Assembly (NCBI RefSeq): GCF_002964705.1
Contig: NZ_PQCD01000049.1
Location: forward strand, 244,282 to 308,281
DNA length: 64,000 nucleotides
Direction of reading: 5' to 3'
Source: Pseudoalteromonas sp. T1lg75
GTDB lineage: Bacteria; Pseudomonadota; Gammaproteobacteria; Enterobacterales; Alteromonadaceae
Shown here: positions 45,514 to 55,801 of the stretch, piece by piece
Numbering within the stretch: position 1 is the stretch's first letter
Layout of the letters: the number at the start of each line of letters is the position of its first letter
Position numbers and translations under genes: made by a program
Notes under the pieces: model-generated
Told to the model about the DNA's origin: nothing
The model's database searches: none
The model's input: only the letters and a program-made list of their open reading frames with translations

Positions 45514-47049
45514 ACGTCGGTAGCTGATACCCACGCTAACGAGGGCAAAGCCAATCAGCAATAGCCACACCGGCCATGTACCGTGGCGGGCATAAAAGCT
45601 GTCACCGGCAATAAGGTGAACATCGGTGAGCAGGACATCATCAACAAACTGAGGCAGGCTCTGTTGTTTTTGCGACAGCGGATCATAAACTCCGGTCACC
45701 CCGGTGTTGGTAACGCGAACCAGGGGACGCATTAGCTCCAATGCGCGCATGCGTGATATTTGCATATGCTGATGGGGGCCATGGGAGTTACCAAACCAGG
45801 CGTCGTTGCTGACCGTAAAGAGTATATCCGAGTCACTGCGATAGTTGGCGCGCACTAAATCGGGAAAGGCGATTTCATAACAGATGGCCGGTAAAATATG
45901 ATAGCCATTGGCCAACAGGTTATTTTGCACTCGCTCTCCGCGACTAAAGCTCGACATGGGCAAGTCAAACAGGGGGGCAATGGGGCGCAGTAAATCCTCA
46001 AAAGGCACAAATTCGCCTATGGGCAATAACTGGTGCTTGCGATAGCGATTCCTGTGCAGGTAATTATATTGCCCTTCACTGCTGTCGGCCTCTTGCTTGC
46101 CCACCACCACAAGCGTGTTGTAGGCCTTTCGTGTGTCATACTGATAATCCACTATGCCGGTGATCAGGGCGCTGTCGTTGAAGACCGCGGCCTTATCTAC
46201 AGAGCGGAGAAAATCGCCTGCCAGGGATTCCAGCTCGGGTACGGCCGCCTCGGGCCAAACTACCAGATCCGCCTGCCAGTGAGTGCGGGTCATATCCTGA
46301 TATTTCAGCATGGTCGGCCAGAAGTTTTCTGGCTCCCAGCGCATGCTTTGTTTGATATTGCCCTGCACTAAAGCCACGGACAGGTGCTTGTTCGCGTATT
46401 GATTGCTCGGCGCAAAGTGCGCGCTAAGCACTATGGCGGCCAGCAAGGCACTGGTGCCAACCAGGGGTTGCCAGGCACGGTCCAAGACTAAACGAAACAG
46501 GCCATAGCCCAGCGCCAACACGACACAAGCGAGGCCAAATTCGCCGACTATGGGCGCTAGCAGGTTAAGCGGTGAGTCGGTTTGACTATAGCCAAAGGAA
46601 AGCCAGGGGAAACCGGTCAACAGGGTGCCGCGCAGCCATTCCGCAAACGCAAAGCTTATGATGAGCGGCGCAAACCAGCTGCCGCTTCGGCGGTAACACC
46701 AAGCGGTAGTTGCCAGTGCCAGGGCCGGATACAGGGCTAAATAACACACCAGCAGGGCCATAACGGCCAGGGATGCGATAATGGGTAAGCCACCAAACTC
46801 GGCAATGGAAACATGAACCCAGCTAACCCCGGCTCCAAACCAGCCAAGACCGAAGGCAAAGCCGTACCAAGCCGCTTTTTTGGGGGGCTGTTGATAGCCG
46901 CACCAGCTCAAGACCGCGGTGCTGATAAAGGCGATGGGCCAAAGCGAAAAGGGGGCGTAGGCGAGTGTTAAAACAAGGCCGGCCAAGAAGGCCAGCCAGG
47001 TTTTACTATCTCTAACAGCGCCCTTAAGCCGCGTCAGAATCTTCGCCAT
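45499..47049 (-). CDS. lnt: Apolipoprotein N-acyltransferase
   Basis: 516 residues. About six N-terminal membrane spans and a nitrilase-fold periplasmic domain (about 220-490) with the catalytic Glu in VVWPEAAVPE, a Lys in the RYRKHQLLPIGEFVPFE segment and Cys in AICYEIAFPD. It adds the third acyl chain to lipoproteins. Its start overlaps the 3' end of corC by 26 nt. Confidence 0.95.
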   Translation of the reverse strand: MAKILTRLKGAVRDSKTWLAFLAGLVLTLAYAPFSLWPIAFISTAVLSWCGYQQPPKKAAWYGFAFGLGWFGAGVSWVHVSIAEFGGLPIIASLAVMALLVCYLALYPALALATTAWCYRRSGSWFAPLIISFAFAEWLRGTLLTGFPWLSFGYSQTDSPLNLLAPIVGEFGLACVVLALGYGLFRLVLDRAWQPLVGTSALLAAIVLSAHFAPSNQYANKHLSVALVQGNIKQSMRWEPENFWPTMLKYQDMTRTHWQADLVVWPEAAVPELESLAGDFLRSVDKAAVFNDSALITGIVDYQYDTRKAYNTLVVVGKQEADSSEGQYNYLHRNRYRKHQLLPIGEFVPFEDLLRPIAPLFDLPMSSFSRGERVQNNLLANGYHILPAICYEIAFPDLVRANYRSDSDILFTVSNDAWFGNSHGPHQHMQISRMRALELMRPLVRVTNTGVTGVYDPLSQKQQSLPQFVDDVLLTDVHLIAGDSFYARHGTWPVWLLLIGFALVSVGISYRRKKGA

Positions 47050-47905
47050 CGTTCGATTTTGGCAGAGTGACTTGCAGCTGCAAAATACGACGACTGTCGG
47101 AGCTTGTTACCTTAAACTGCAAAGGGTCAATGTCGATGATTTCGCCACGCCCTGGCATATGGCCAAAGGCATGAAGAACAATACCGCCTATGGTATCGGC
47201 TTCATTGGTATCGAAATCGGTGTTGAATTTATCGTTAAATTCATCGATAGGAGTGAGGGCTTGCACCGAAAATACATGCTTGGAAATTTGCTTAATTTGC
47301 AGATTTTCTTCCTCATCATCGTGCTCATCTTCGATTTCGCCGACAATAATTTCCAAAATGTCTTCAATGGTTACCAAACCGGATACACCACCATATTCGT
47401 CAATCACTATGGCCATATGGTAGCGTTGCTGGCGGAACTCGTTAAGCAAGGTGTCAACACGCTTACTTTCGGGCACAACCACAACCGGGCGCAATACTTC
47501 GCGTAAGGTGGGTAGATCGGCTTCCTTATCCATCAGCAGGGGGAGCAAATCTTTCGCCAGCAGGATCCCTTCAATATGATCTTTATCCTCACACACCACA
47601 GGGAAGCGCGAGTGTGATGACTCGATCATCTGCGGTAGTTGGTCGAACAAGGGTTTGTCGACGTCTAAGGTGATCATCTGTGAGCGGGGGATCATGATAT
47701 CCCGTACTTTGAGTTCAGAGACACCCAAAACACCTTCAATCATTTCCTTGGTTTCCGGATCGATCAGATCGCGCTCTTGTGCGTCTGAGATCACTTCTGC
47801 CAGCTCTTCCTTATTTTGGGGCTCTCCTTGAAACATCTGGGTGATACGATCTAACCAGGATTTTCCAGAAGAACCCTCTCTACTATGCGAGTTTTCGTCG
47901 CTCAT
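47024..47905 (-). CDS. corC: CorC/YbeX CBS-domain protein
   Basis: 293 residues starting MSDENSHS, the usual N-terminus; a TTG six codons earlier is open too. Two CBS domains (about 65-190; RDIMIPRSQMITLD, FPVVCEDKDHIEGILLAKDLL) and a C-terminal CorC_HlyC domain (FNDKFNTDFDTNEADTIGG). It is soluble; implicated in magnesium/cobalt homeostasis and ribosome-related functions. Confidence 0.93.
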   Translation of the reverse strand: MSDENSHSREGSSGKSWLDRITQMFQGEPQNKEELAEVISDAQERDLIDPETKEMIEGVLGVSELKVRDIMIPRSQMITLDVDKPLFDQLPQMIESSHSRFPVVCEDKDHIEGILLAKDLLPLLMDKEADLPTLREVLRPVVVVPESKRVDTLLNEFRQQRYHMAIVIDEYGGVSGLVTIEDILEIIVGEIEDEHDDEEENLQIKQISKHVFSVQALTPIDEFNDKFNTDFDTNEADTIGGIVLHAFGHMPGRGEIIDIDPLQFKVTSSDSRRILQLQVTLPKSNDGEDSDAA

Positions 47906-47965
47906 TAGCTTTATGCGCTCCAAGTTGAATTAATTCCGATAATGAGACCTAGCTCACTATTGGGA

Positions 47966-48427
47966 TTAACACTCATCATCCCTGTATGGGTCGCTAATAT
48001 TGATGCTGGCCAGCAAACGTTTTTCCAACGCTTCCATAATCTCGGCATCTGCTTCATTTATATGGTCATAGCCAAGTAAATGCAAGCAGCCATGCACCAC
48101 CATGTGGGCAAAATGATCATGAAACGCTTTCTGCTGTTCCTGGGCTTCACCATATACCACTTGCGGGCAAATAATCAAATCGCCCACCAAGGGTAATTCG
48201 ATTCCTGCCGGGGCGTCAAACTCGAATGATAAGACATTGGTCGGCTTGTCTTTACCTCGGTAGCTGTGGTTAAGGCTTTGGCTTTCCTGTTCGTCGGCAA
48301 TGCGAATGGTGACCTCTGAGTCGGGCTTAAGCTCATCTAGTACCAGTGCCGCCCAGCGCTGAAACTGGGCCTCGCTTGGTAAGTCATCAAACTCACAGGC
48401 TATTTGCAGATCGACTGTGGTGCTCAT
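47966..48427 (-). CDS. ybeY: Endoribonuclease YbeY
   Basis: A 153-residue zinc-dependent rRNA-maturation endonuclease with the triad [11 protein letters not shown] (H-x3-H-x5-H). Its ATG overlaps the ybeZ stop codon by 4 nt. Confidence 0.95.
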   Translation of the reverse strand: MSTTVDLQIACEFDDLPSEAQFQRWAALVLDELKPDSEVTIRIADEQESQSLNHSYRGKDKPTNVLSFEFDAPAGIELPLVGDLIICPQVVYGEAQEQQKAFHDHFAHMVVHGCLHLLGYDHINEADAEIMEALEKRLLASINISDPYRDDEC

Positions 48428-49455
48428 TGGTCAGACTCTTTTTTGGCTTGCTCTTTTTGCTGGCGCTTAACGCGTTCTGTCTCTTCGTGATGCTCATAGG
48501 CCTCAACGATGCGCGCGACCACGGGGTGGCGAACAACATCATGGGATTGGAAGAAGTTCATGCTTATTTCATCAACCTCACCCAGGACTTCGATGGCATG
48601 ACGCAGGCCGGAGCGAGCGCCACGAGGTAAGTCGACCTGGGTGATATCACCTGTGATCACCGCCTTAGAGTTAAAGCCAATCCGGGTCAGGAACATCTTC
48701 ATTTGCTCCACCGTGGTGTTCTGGCTTTCATCGAGAATGATAAAGGCGTCATTCAAGGTACGACCACGCATATAGGCAAGTGGCGCAACCTCAATGACGT
48801 TTTTCTCTATTAGGCGTTCGACCTTTTCAAAGCCCAGCATCTCAAACAGTGCATCGTAAAGCGGGCGCAGATAGGGGTCGATCTTCTGGGTTAAATCACC
48901 CGGTAAAAAGCCCAGTTTTTCACCGGCTTCTACCGCAGGGCGGGTAAGCAAAATACGGCGAATTTCCTGACGTTCCAGGGCATCAACGGCGGCTGCAACG
49001 GCAAGATAGGTTTTACCCGTACCGGCAGGACCAATACCAAAACAAATGTCATGGTTGAGAATGTTGGCCACATATTGGCTTTGATTCGGGTTACGGGGCT
49101 TTACCACGCCTCGGCGGGTTTTAATAAAGACTTCTTTACCCCATACGCTGGGGGCTTCTTGCTCCAGCACATCGGCTTCGATGATGGCCAGATGCACATG
49201 CTCGGGCTCGATTTCTTTTTGTTTGCCTTTGACCGGCGCGGTTTCAAGGTACAGGCTTTTGATGATCTCGCCCGCAGCCTTAGCGGTATGTGGTTTGCCG
49301 GTTATTTTAAAGAGGTTTTCGCGGTGCGCAATTTCAACTCCCAGGCGACGCTCGATGTGTTTTATGTTCTCGTCAAAAGGACCGCATAAAGAAGAAAGGC
49401 GGGCATTGTCTGACGGTTCTAAATAAATATCGATGTTCTTCAGCTGGCTACTCAA
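48424..49455 (-). CDS. ybeZ: PhoH-like ATPase YbeZ
   Basis: 343 residues when started at the TTG at 49455, which has AGGA about 7 nt upstream and matches the family length; an ATG 15 codons earlier gives an atypical N-terminus. PhoH domain with Walker A GPAGTGKT and Walker [10 protein letters not shown]. It works with YbeY in 16S rRNA maturation. Confidence 0.92.
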   Translation of the reverse strand: MSSQLKNIDIYLEPSDNARLSSLCGPFDENIKHIERRLGVEIAHRENLFKITGKPHTAKAAGEIIKSLYLETAPVKGKQKEIEPEHVHLAIIEADVLEQEAPSVWGKEVFIKTRRGVVKPRNPNQSQYVANILNHDICFGIGPAGTGKTYLAVAAAVDALERQEIRRILLTRPAVEAGEKLGFLPGDLTQKIDPYLRPLYDALFEMLGFEKVERLIEKNVIEVAPLAYMRGRTLNDAFIILDESQNTTVEQMKMFLTRIGFNSKAVITGDITQVDLPRGARSGLRHAIEVLGEVDEISMNFFQSHDVVRHPVVARIVEAYEHHEETERVKRQQKEQAKKESDQ

Positions 49456-49508
49456 AGTTGCTTCCTGTTGATTGGCGCCGTGGCCTAGGCCACAGCGCAT
49501 TATTCTTA

Positions 49509-50944
49509 TTAATTAGGGGTAAAGGTACCCACGCCAATCTCATTGGCTTGCTCTTCGCTCGGTGCCTTGGCGAGAATATCGCTTGGGGCCACGTCACGAC
49601 GCAGGTTCATATCTGCTTCGGTACGGATAAGTTCACCGCGCAGCGAGTTTGGCAGCGCTTCGGTAATACGTACATCCACGAATTGACCGATCACTGAGTG
49701 TGGACCTTCAAAGTTTACCACACGGTTATTCTCGGTACGGCCGCGCAGTTCCATCGGGTTCTTCTTCGAAGGACCTTCAACCAAAATACGCTGCTCGGTA
49801 CCAAACATATCACGGCTGATTTTCTGTGCCATTTGGTTAATGCGATCTTGGAGTATGTACAGGCGCTGCTTTTTCTCATCTTCGCTTACGTCATCCGGTA
49901 AATCGGCCGCCGGCGTACCCGGACGGGCGCTGTAGATAAAGCTGAAGCTCATATCGAAGCCGATGTCGTTGATCAGCTTCATGGTAGCTTCAAAGTCTTC
50001 GGTGGTTTCACCTGGGAAGCCGATAATAAAGTCAGAGCTCATGCTGATGTTCGGGCGCACCTTGCGCAGGGCACGAATTGTTGACTTGTATTCCATGGCC
50101 ATATGGCCGCGTTTCATCAGGTTTAGGATACGATCAGAGCCACTTTGCACCGGCAAGTGTAAGTGATCTACAAGTTCAGGCACATCGGCATAGGCTTCGA
50201 TGATATCCGGAGTGAATTCAACCGGGTGCGATGTGGTGTAACGAATACGGTCGATACCATCGATGGCGGCAACATAGCGCAGCAGGTCTGAGAAATAACA
50301 GATCTCGCCGTCGTGGGTGGCACCACGGTAGGCGTTTACGTTTTGACCTAGTAAGTTCACTTCACGCACGCCTTGCTCGGCCAACTGGGCCACCTCTAGC
50401 AAAACATCGTCAAGAGGGCGGCTTACTTCTTCACCACGGGTGTAAGGCACCACGCAGAAAGTACAATACTTAGAGCAGCCTTCCATAATTGAAACGAATG
50501 CACTTGGGCCTTCTGCTTTAGGCTCTGGCAAACGGTCGAACTTTTCGATTCCGGGAAGGTAATATCGACGACCGAGCCTTCTTTGTCTTGTACTTGCTTG
50601 ATCATTTCCGGCAGGCGGTGCAAGGTTTGCGGGCCAAATACGATATCAACAAAAGGCGCACGCTGACGAATGGTGTCGCCTTCTTGCGAGGCCACACAGC
50701 CACCCACACCAATTACCAAGTCTGGGTTTTTATCTTTTAATGGCTTCCAGCGACCTAACTGGTGGAATACTTTCTCTTGTGCTTTTTCACGGATTGAGCA
50801 GGTGTTAAGCAAAATCACATCCGCATCTTCGGCCTCTTCGGTCAGTTGATAACCATTGGTATCATCTAGAAGATCCGCCATTTTCTGGGAGTCATATTCA
50901 TTCATCTGACAACCCCAGGTTTTAATATGCAGCTTTTTGCTCAT
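49509..50944 (-). pseudogene. miaB: tRNA-2-methylthio-N6-dimethylallyladenosine synthase MiaB, frameshifted
   Basis: Two adjoining frames together make a full-length MiaB (about 478 residues, as in E. coli). The first frame (start 50944) holds the N-terminal [4Fe-4S] domain ([21 protein letters not shown]) and runs through VVDITFPE before reading into nonsense; the second holds the radical-SAM cluster (GCSKYCTFC), the catalytic core and the TRAM domain (to GVGTFTPN). One base missing near 50549-50551 (between CCGGAA and TCGAAAAG on the coding strand) accounts for the break; an additional A would restore [13 protein letters not shown]. Either a sequencing indel or a real mutation that would remove ms2i6A37 in tRNAs. 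The surrounding operon (ybeZ-ybeY-corC-lnt) is normal. Confidence 0.88.
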
Positions 50945-51211
50945 TGAAATATTGCCTCGTTTTCAATCCGGTACTGACTATGCACGACTAGGTCAAGTTA
51001 ATGCTATGGACCTGCGGTCATTGACTTAGCTTAGCCTAAAGGACGCGTATTTTATATGCTATCGCGCTATGAGCCAAGTATAGTTTTGATATTTGCCCAA
51101 CCACAGTGCAGTAAATCAAAGATGCTTGACATCTTGAGGTCAACAACTGCCATTTGCCCAAAGAACTGGGTTACAATCGTGCCAGCGAAACAAGAACAAG
51201 AGACAGGGCCA

Positions 51212-52372
51212 ATGAGTGTAAAACAGGTGCTGATTGTCGGTGGCGGTATGGTGGGCGCAGCCTGTGCCATCAAGCTTGCCAGGCAGGGCATGCAGGTATG
51301 CGTAATCGAGCAGCAGGTCATAGACCCGCAGGCGATATTACAAAGCGAGCAGGTTGATATTCGCGTATCCGCCATTAACCGCTTCTCCGAACAGCTTCTG
51401 GATGAGTTGGGCGCCATGCCGGCTTTGCGTCAAAACCGTATAGCCCCATACACCCAGTTGGAAGCGTATGAAGATAAGCCTGAACAGTTGCTGTTCGACA
51501 GCCAGGAACTCGGTGCCAGTCATTTAGGACACCTGGTGGAGAACAAACTTATTCAGGCGGCCTTATGGGCCCAGTTTGAAAAGTACGACATTAAGGTATG
51601 CTCACCCGAGGGGCAGGCTCAGCAATTGCTGCAAACGCCTCAAGGGGCAACTCTGGTCTATGAGCACGAGCAGTTTGTGTGCGATTTGATTGTTGCCGCC
51701 GACGGGGGCCGTTCTCGTATTCGTCAATTGGCGGGTATTGGTGTGACCGGTTGGCAATACCAGCAGCACTGCATGGGCATACTGATAAAGCTGGATGCGC
51801 CGCAGCAAACGAAAACCTGGCAACAATTTAAACCCTCTGGCCCCATTGCATTTCTGCCTATGCAATATCCTTACGCCAACCTTATTTGGTATGACGAAGG
51901 CATCAAGCTCAAGGCCATGCAGCAACTTGATAAAGATGCCCTTAAGGCGAAAGTCATTGAGCACTTCTTTGCCTTGCCTGGCGAGTTTGAGCTGGTGTCA
52001 TCTGCCGTATTTCCTTTGGCGCGTCAGCACGCAAATACTTACATCGGGCAAAGGCTTGCTTTGATCGGGGATGCAGCCCACACCATTAATCCGTTAGCCG
52101 GGCAGGGCGTCAATTTGGGTTTTAAGGATGTCGTTGCTCTTGCCCAAGCATTTGAAGAAACAGACACGCTTGAGGCTGCGCTGAAGCGTTACCAGGGTCA
52201 GAGACGCGGGGAAAACTTACTGATGATGACTATGATGGATGCCTGTTACTTTGGCTTCTCAAACAGTGTAACGCCTCTCAAGCGTTTGCGTAATTTGGCG
52301 CTGTCGGCAGCGAATAAAGCGGGTCCGCTGAAACGACAGGTATTAAAACACGCCATGGGTGGCATTACTTGA
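51212..52372 (+). CDS. ubiF: Ubiquinone biosynthesis FAD monooxygenase (UbiF-like)
   Basis: 386 residues from the ATG at 51212 (MSVKQVLIVGGGMVGA); the frame is open for 52 more codons upstream without similarity. The FAD motifs are GGGMVGA (N-terminal Rossmann), DIRVSAIN, ADGGRSRIR (the DG motif) and GDAAHTINPLAGQGVNLGF. It hydroxylates a demethoxy-ubiquinol ring position. Its divergence from miaB and closeness to the metT-like tRNA operon match E. coli ubiF, which is the basis for choosing ubiF over ubiH or ubiI. Confidence 0.85.
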   Translation: MSVKQVLIVGGGMVGAACAIKLARQGMQVCVIEQQVIDPQAILQSEQVDIRVSAINRFSEQLLDELGAMPALRQNRIAPYTQLEAYEDKPEQLLFDSQELGASHLGHLVENKLIQAALWAQFEKYDIKVCSPEGQAQQLLQTPQGATLVYEHEQFVCDLIVAADGGRSRIRQLAGIGVTGWQYQQHCMGILIKLDAPQQTKTWQQFKPSGPIAFLPMQYPYANLIWYDEGIKLKAMQQLDKDALKAKVIEHFFALPGEFELVSSAVFPLARQHANTYIGQRLALIGDAAHTINPLAGQGVNLGFKDVVALAQAFEETDTLEAALKRYQGQRRGENLLMMTMMDACYFGFSNSVTPLKRLRNLALSAANKAGPLKRQVLKHAMGGIT

Positions 52373-52395
52373 CGGTAAAGTGACTGAAAATTTTT

Positions 52396-52427
52396 CTAAG
52401 CTGCTCTATAGGGCGGCTTTTTTTTGC
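52396..52427 (+). terminator. ubiF terminator
   Basis: A 9-bp stem (AAGCTGCTC/GGGCGGCTT, with G-T wobbles), TATA loop and a run of eight T. Confidence 0.85.
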
Positions 52428-52537
52428 GTCAGAAAGAAGCAGACATATAACGAATGGATAGAGAGAAGTTTAAGGGTGTTTTAATGGTGGAGAATCAGGA
52501 CAAATATTTTTGAAGGATAATTAAGAAGATTAATACA

Positions 52538-52622
<85 letters not shown>

Positions 52623-52671
52623 AATGTATTACTTTCGGCATATTCACATAATCTAAATTGACTCTAGAAAA

Positions 52672-52746
52672 TGGCTGGAGTACCAGGATTTGAACCTGGG
52701 AATGGCGGGATCAAAACCCGCTGCCTTACCGCTTGGCGATACTCCA
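52672..52746 (-). tRNA. tRNA-Gln (UUG), copy 1
   Basis: 75 nt with encoded CCA. Acceptor stem TGGAGTA/TACTCCA; anticodon loop TTTTGAT (UUG). Identical in sequence to the three other copies. Confidence 0.97.
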
Positions 52747-52792
52747 ACGACACACCAAAAGGAGCTGATTATTTTAGTTCTTATCGAGAACA

Positions 52793-52877
<85 letters not shown>

Positions 52878-52900
52878 ATCGTGGTACTGTCTGGAGTACT

Positions 52901-52953
52901 ATTGGAACCTAAATCCAGCGTCTAATTCAAGACATCTGCCAATTCCGCAACTT
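52901..52953 (-). pseudogene. Degenerate tRNA-Leu fragment 1
   Basis: Retains the 5' half of tRNA-Leu(UAG), with GGAATTGG and the anticodon stem-loop (GCTGGATTTAGGTTCCA), but the acceptor strand is changed, about 12 nt (TGTCTTGAATTA) are inserted in the D loop and the T arm is missing. The bases before it (CTGGAGTAC) recall tRNA-Gln, so it may be a recombination scar. Confidence 0.72.
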
Positions 52954-52961
52954 CAGAAAGT

Positions 52962-53036
52962 TGGCTGGAGTACCAGGATTTGAACCTGGGAATGGCGGGA
53001 TCAAAACCCGCTGCCTTACCGCTTGGCGATACTCCA
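52962..53036 (-). tRNA. tRNA-Gln (UUG), copy 2
   Basis: 75 nt with encoded CCA, anticodon UUG; identical to copy 1. Confidence 0.97.
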
Positions 53037-53074
53037 ACTACAGGGTTGATAATTTTTAGTTCCTATCAAGAACA

Positions 53075-53159
<85 letters not shown>

Positions 53160-53197
53160 ATCTTGCTTTTCCCATTTTCTTATTGGTAGAAAGAAAA

Positions 53198-53274
53198 TGG
53201 TGGCTACGCCCTGATTTGAACAGGGGACCCCATCATTATGAGTGATGTGCTCTAACCAACTGAGCTACGTAGCC
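53198..53274 (-). tRNA. tRNA-Met (CAU), elongator, copy 1
   Basis: 77 nt with encoded CCA. A G1-C72 pair and loop CTCATAA show an elongator tRNA-Met rather than the initiator. Only one base separates it from the next tRNA-Gln. Confidence 0.95.
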
Positions 53275-53275
53275 A

Positions 53276-53350
53276 TGGCTGGAGTACCAGGATTTGAACC
53301 TGGGAATGGCGGGATCAAAACCCGCTGCCTTACCGCTTGGCGATACTCCA
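53276..53350 (-). tRNA. tRNA-Gln (UUG), copy 3
   Basis: 75 nt with encoded CCA, anticodon UUG; abuts the tRNA-Met gene. Confidence 0.97.
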
Positions 53351-53388
53351 GCAATAGAGTTTGATAGTTTTAGTTCTCATCAAGAACA

Positions 53389-53473
<85 letters not shown>

Positions 53474-53491
53474 ATTTATCTCAAGAAGAGA

Positions 53492-53566
53492 TGGCTGGAG
53501 TACCAGGATTTGAACCTGGGAATGGCGGGATCAAAACCCGCTGCCTTACCGCTTGGCGATACTCCA
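53492..53566 (-). tRNA. tRNA-Gln (UUG), copy 4
   Basis: 75 nt with encoded CCA, anticodon UUG. Confidence 0.97.
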
Positions 53567-53604
53567 GCAATAGAGTTTGATAGTTTTAGTTCTCATCAAG
53601 AACA

Positions 53605-53689
<85 letters not shown>

Positions 53690-53709
53690 ATTTTGCTTAA
53701 GTATATTAT

Positions 53710-53763
53710 GAAACCTAAAACCGGCGTCTAATTCAAGACATCGGCCAATTCCACTACTTTCGC
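53710..53763 (-). pseudogene. Degenerate tRNA-Leu fragment 2
   Basis: Resembles fragment 1: tRNA-Leu-like GGAATTGG, the same TGTCTTGAATTA insertion and a TTTTAGG anticodon loop, with further base changes and no T arm. It lies between tRNA-Met copy 2 and tRNA-Leu copy 5. Confidence 0.7.
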
Positions 53764-53800
53764 ATACAAACTAGTTTCCATTTTCCTTGGTAGTGGAAAA

Positions 53801-53877
53801 TGGTGGCTACGCCCTGATTTGAACAGGGGACCCCATCATTATGAGTGATGTGCTCTAACCAACTGAGCTACGTAGCC
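53801..53877 (-). tRNA. tRNA-Met (CAU), elongator, copy 2
   Basis: 77 nt with encoded CCA, anticodon CAU; identical to copy 1. It is the first gene of the operon. Confidence 0.95.
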
Positions 53878-53900
53878 AACTTTTGTTTGTCATCATCGCT

Positions 53901-53941
53901 GATGCGGGGCGTATTATGCTGATATGGTGAAAGCGCGTCAA
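53901..53941 (-). promoter_or_regulatory. tRNA operon promoter with G+C-rich discriminator
   Basis: On the minus strand: -35 TTGACG (53936-53941), 17-bp spacer, -10 CATAAT (53913-53918), then ACGCCCCGC before the start site. The GC-rich discriminator is typical of stable-RNA promoters under stringent (ppGpp) control. Confidence 0.85.
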
Positions 53942-54034
53942 CACCTTTTTGCGAAAAACATATTCAGGATGAATCGTTTGCCTGAAAAACAAACGAAGCG
54001 AATAAAAATCGACTTGCTTTGCTTAAAAAGCCTA

Positions 54035-54060
54035 CAAAAAAGCCCGCTAATAGCGGGCTT
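54035..54060 (-). terminator. ychF terminator
   Basis: On the minus strand, stem AGCCCGCT/AGCGGGCT with a 3-nt loop, followed by six T. Confidence 0.88.
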
Positions 54061-54077
54061 GTCGGGATAAAAACTTT

Positions 54078-55169
54078 TTATACGTTAAACAAGAAGTTCA
54101 TCACATCGCCGTCTTTAACTATGTACTCTTTACCTTCTTGGCGCATTTTACCGGCTTCTTTAGCACCGTTTTCACCTTTAAATGCAATGTAATCATCGAA
54201 TGCAATAGTTTGCGCACGGATGAAGCCACGTTCAAAGTCGGTGTGAATCTTACCTGCGGCTTGTGGTGCCGTGGCACCCACAGGAATAGTCCAAGCGCGA
54301 ACCTCTTTAACACCAGCAGTGAAGTAGGTTTGCAGCTTTAATAGCTCATAACCACCACGGATAACGCGGTTCAGGCCTGGCTCTTCCAGGCCTAAATCGG
54401 CCATGAACTCATCACGGTCTTCGTCGTCTAGCTCCGAAAGCTCTGCTTCGATGGCTGCACAAACCGGGATCACAACTGCGTCTTCTGCAGCAGCGATTTC
54501 ACGAACCTTGTCCAAGTGTGGGTTATTTTCAAAGCCATCTTCATTGACGTTGGCAATGTACATGGTTGGCTTGATGGTTAAGAAGTTAAGGTAAGCGATC
54601 GCCGCCTTTTCTTCTTTCTCTAGGTCTAATGAGCGCAGCGTTAGGCCTTCATCAAGGTGGGCTTTTACTTTCTCAAGTACCTGAATTTCAAATTTAGCGT
54701 CTTTGTCGCCACCTTTGGCTTTTTTGGCTTGACGCTGCATGGCGCGATCGGCGGTGTCCATGTCGGCAAGCACAAGCTCGGTGTTGATAACGTCGATATC
54801 GTCAGCGGGGTCGATTGTACCGGCTACGTGCACGATGTTTTCGTTCTCAAAACAACGAACAACGTGACCAATGGCATCGGTTTCACGAATATTGGCAAGG
54901 AACTGGTTGCCCAGGCCTTCACCCTTAGAGGCGCCTTTTACCAGGCCGGCGATATCCACAAACTCCATGGTCGTAGGTAGGATGCGTTGTGGGTTTACGA
55001 TTTCAGCCAGTTGATTTAGGCGCATATCTGGAACAGGCACAACACCTGTGTTCGGTTCAATCGTACAAAACGGGAAGTTTTGTGCTTCAATACCTGCTTT
55101 GGTAAGTGCATTAAATAGAGTTGATTTACCGACGTTTGGTAAGCCAACGATGCCACATTTAAAACCCAT
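54078..55169 (-). CDS. ychF: Ribosome-binding ATPase YchF (Obg family)
   Basis: 363 residues. G1 GLPNVGKST (8-16), G3 DIAG, and NVNE in place of the usual NKxD, which explains its preference for ATP; a coiled-coil insertion (about 130-180) and a C-terminal TGS domain ([29 protein letters not shown]). It is 28 bp after pth and is the last gene of that transcript. Confidence 0.96.
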   Translation of the reverse strand: MGFKCGIVGLPNVGKSTLFNALTKAGIEAQNFPFCTIEPNTGVVPVPDMRLNQLAEIVNPQRILPTTMEFVDIAGLVKGASKGEGLGNQFLANIRETDAIGHVVRCFENENIVHVAGTIDPADDIDVINTELVLADMDTADRAMQRQAKKAKGGDKDAKFEIQVLEKVKAHLDEGLTLRSLDLEKEEKAAIAYLNFLTIKPTMYIANVNEDGFENNPHLDKVREIAAAEDAVVIPVCAAIEAELSELDDEDRDEFMADLGLEEPGLNRVIRGGYELLKLQTYFTAGVKEVRAWTIPVGATAPQAAGKIHTDFERGFIRAQTIAFDDYIAFKGENGAKEAGKMRQEGKEYIVKDGDVMNFLFNV

Positions 55170-55197
55170 ATTCTTAATACCTATTTAATCTTTAAGC

Positions 55198-55782
55198 CTA
55201 AGGCTTAAATGAATGGAGTCTGTTTTGTGCTTTAAGCACGCCATCTTTCGCCAAAATTTCCATACAACGCACCGCTTCATCCACTGCCGCATCAATCTTT
55301 TCTTGATCGGCCGTCGGTGCTTTTCCTAACACCCAACCGGTTACTTTATCTCTGTGCCCGGGATGGCCGATGCCAATGCGTAAGCGCATGAACTCTTTAT
55401 TATTGGCCATCTTGGCAATGATGTCTTTCAGGCCGTTGTGACCACCATGACCGCCACCTTTTTTCAATTTGGCCGTGCCCGGCTCTAAGTCCATCTCGTC
55501 GTGAGCAACAAGAATACTCTCGACCGGAATCTTATAAAAGTTAGCCAAGCTCGAAACGGCTTTGCCACTTAGATTCATATAGGTGGTGGGGATCAATAAT
55601 TTAAATTCTGTGCCGGCAATGATCACCTTACCGGTTAAACCGTGGTGTTTGCTATCGGGCTTGAGGATGCAGTTGTAACGGGCGGCCAGTTCTTCGATGA
55701 ACCATGCCCCTGCATTATGGCGAGTTTGTTTGTATTCGGGGCCTGGATTAGCCAGGCCCACTAGCATTTGAATAGTATTCAA
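55198..55782 (-). CDS. pth: Peptidyl-tRNA hydrolase
   Basis: 194 residues; catalytic H22 in RHNAG, the AHDEMDL aspartate and the [11 protein letters not shown] loop are conserved. It recycles peptidyl-tRNA. It follows rplY by about 20 bp. Confidence 0.96.
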   Translation of the reverse strand: MNTIQMLVGLANPGPEYKQTRHNAGAWFIEELAARYNCILKPDSKHHGLTGKVIIAGTEFKLLIPTTYMNLSGKAVSSLANFYKIPVESILVAHDEMDLEPGTAKLKKGGGHGGHNGLKDIIAKMANNKEFMRLRIGIGHPGHRDKVTGWVLGKAPTADQEKIDAAVDEAVRCMEILAKDGVLKAQNRLHSFKP

Positions 55783-55801
55783 GGTGCTAACACCTTAAAT
55801 C

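Noticed and set aside
49509..50944. Two separate genes, an MiaB N-terminal protein and a radical-SAM protein
   Set aside because: The two frames join residue-for-residue into one MiaB after adding a single base, so they are parts of one broken gene.
51056..51211. N-terminal extension of ubiF
   Set aside because: The first 52 codons of the open frame lack similarity; the FAD-binding N-terminus starts at the ATG at 51212.
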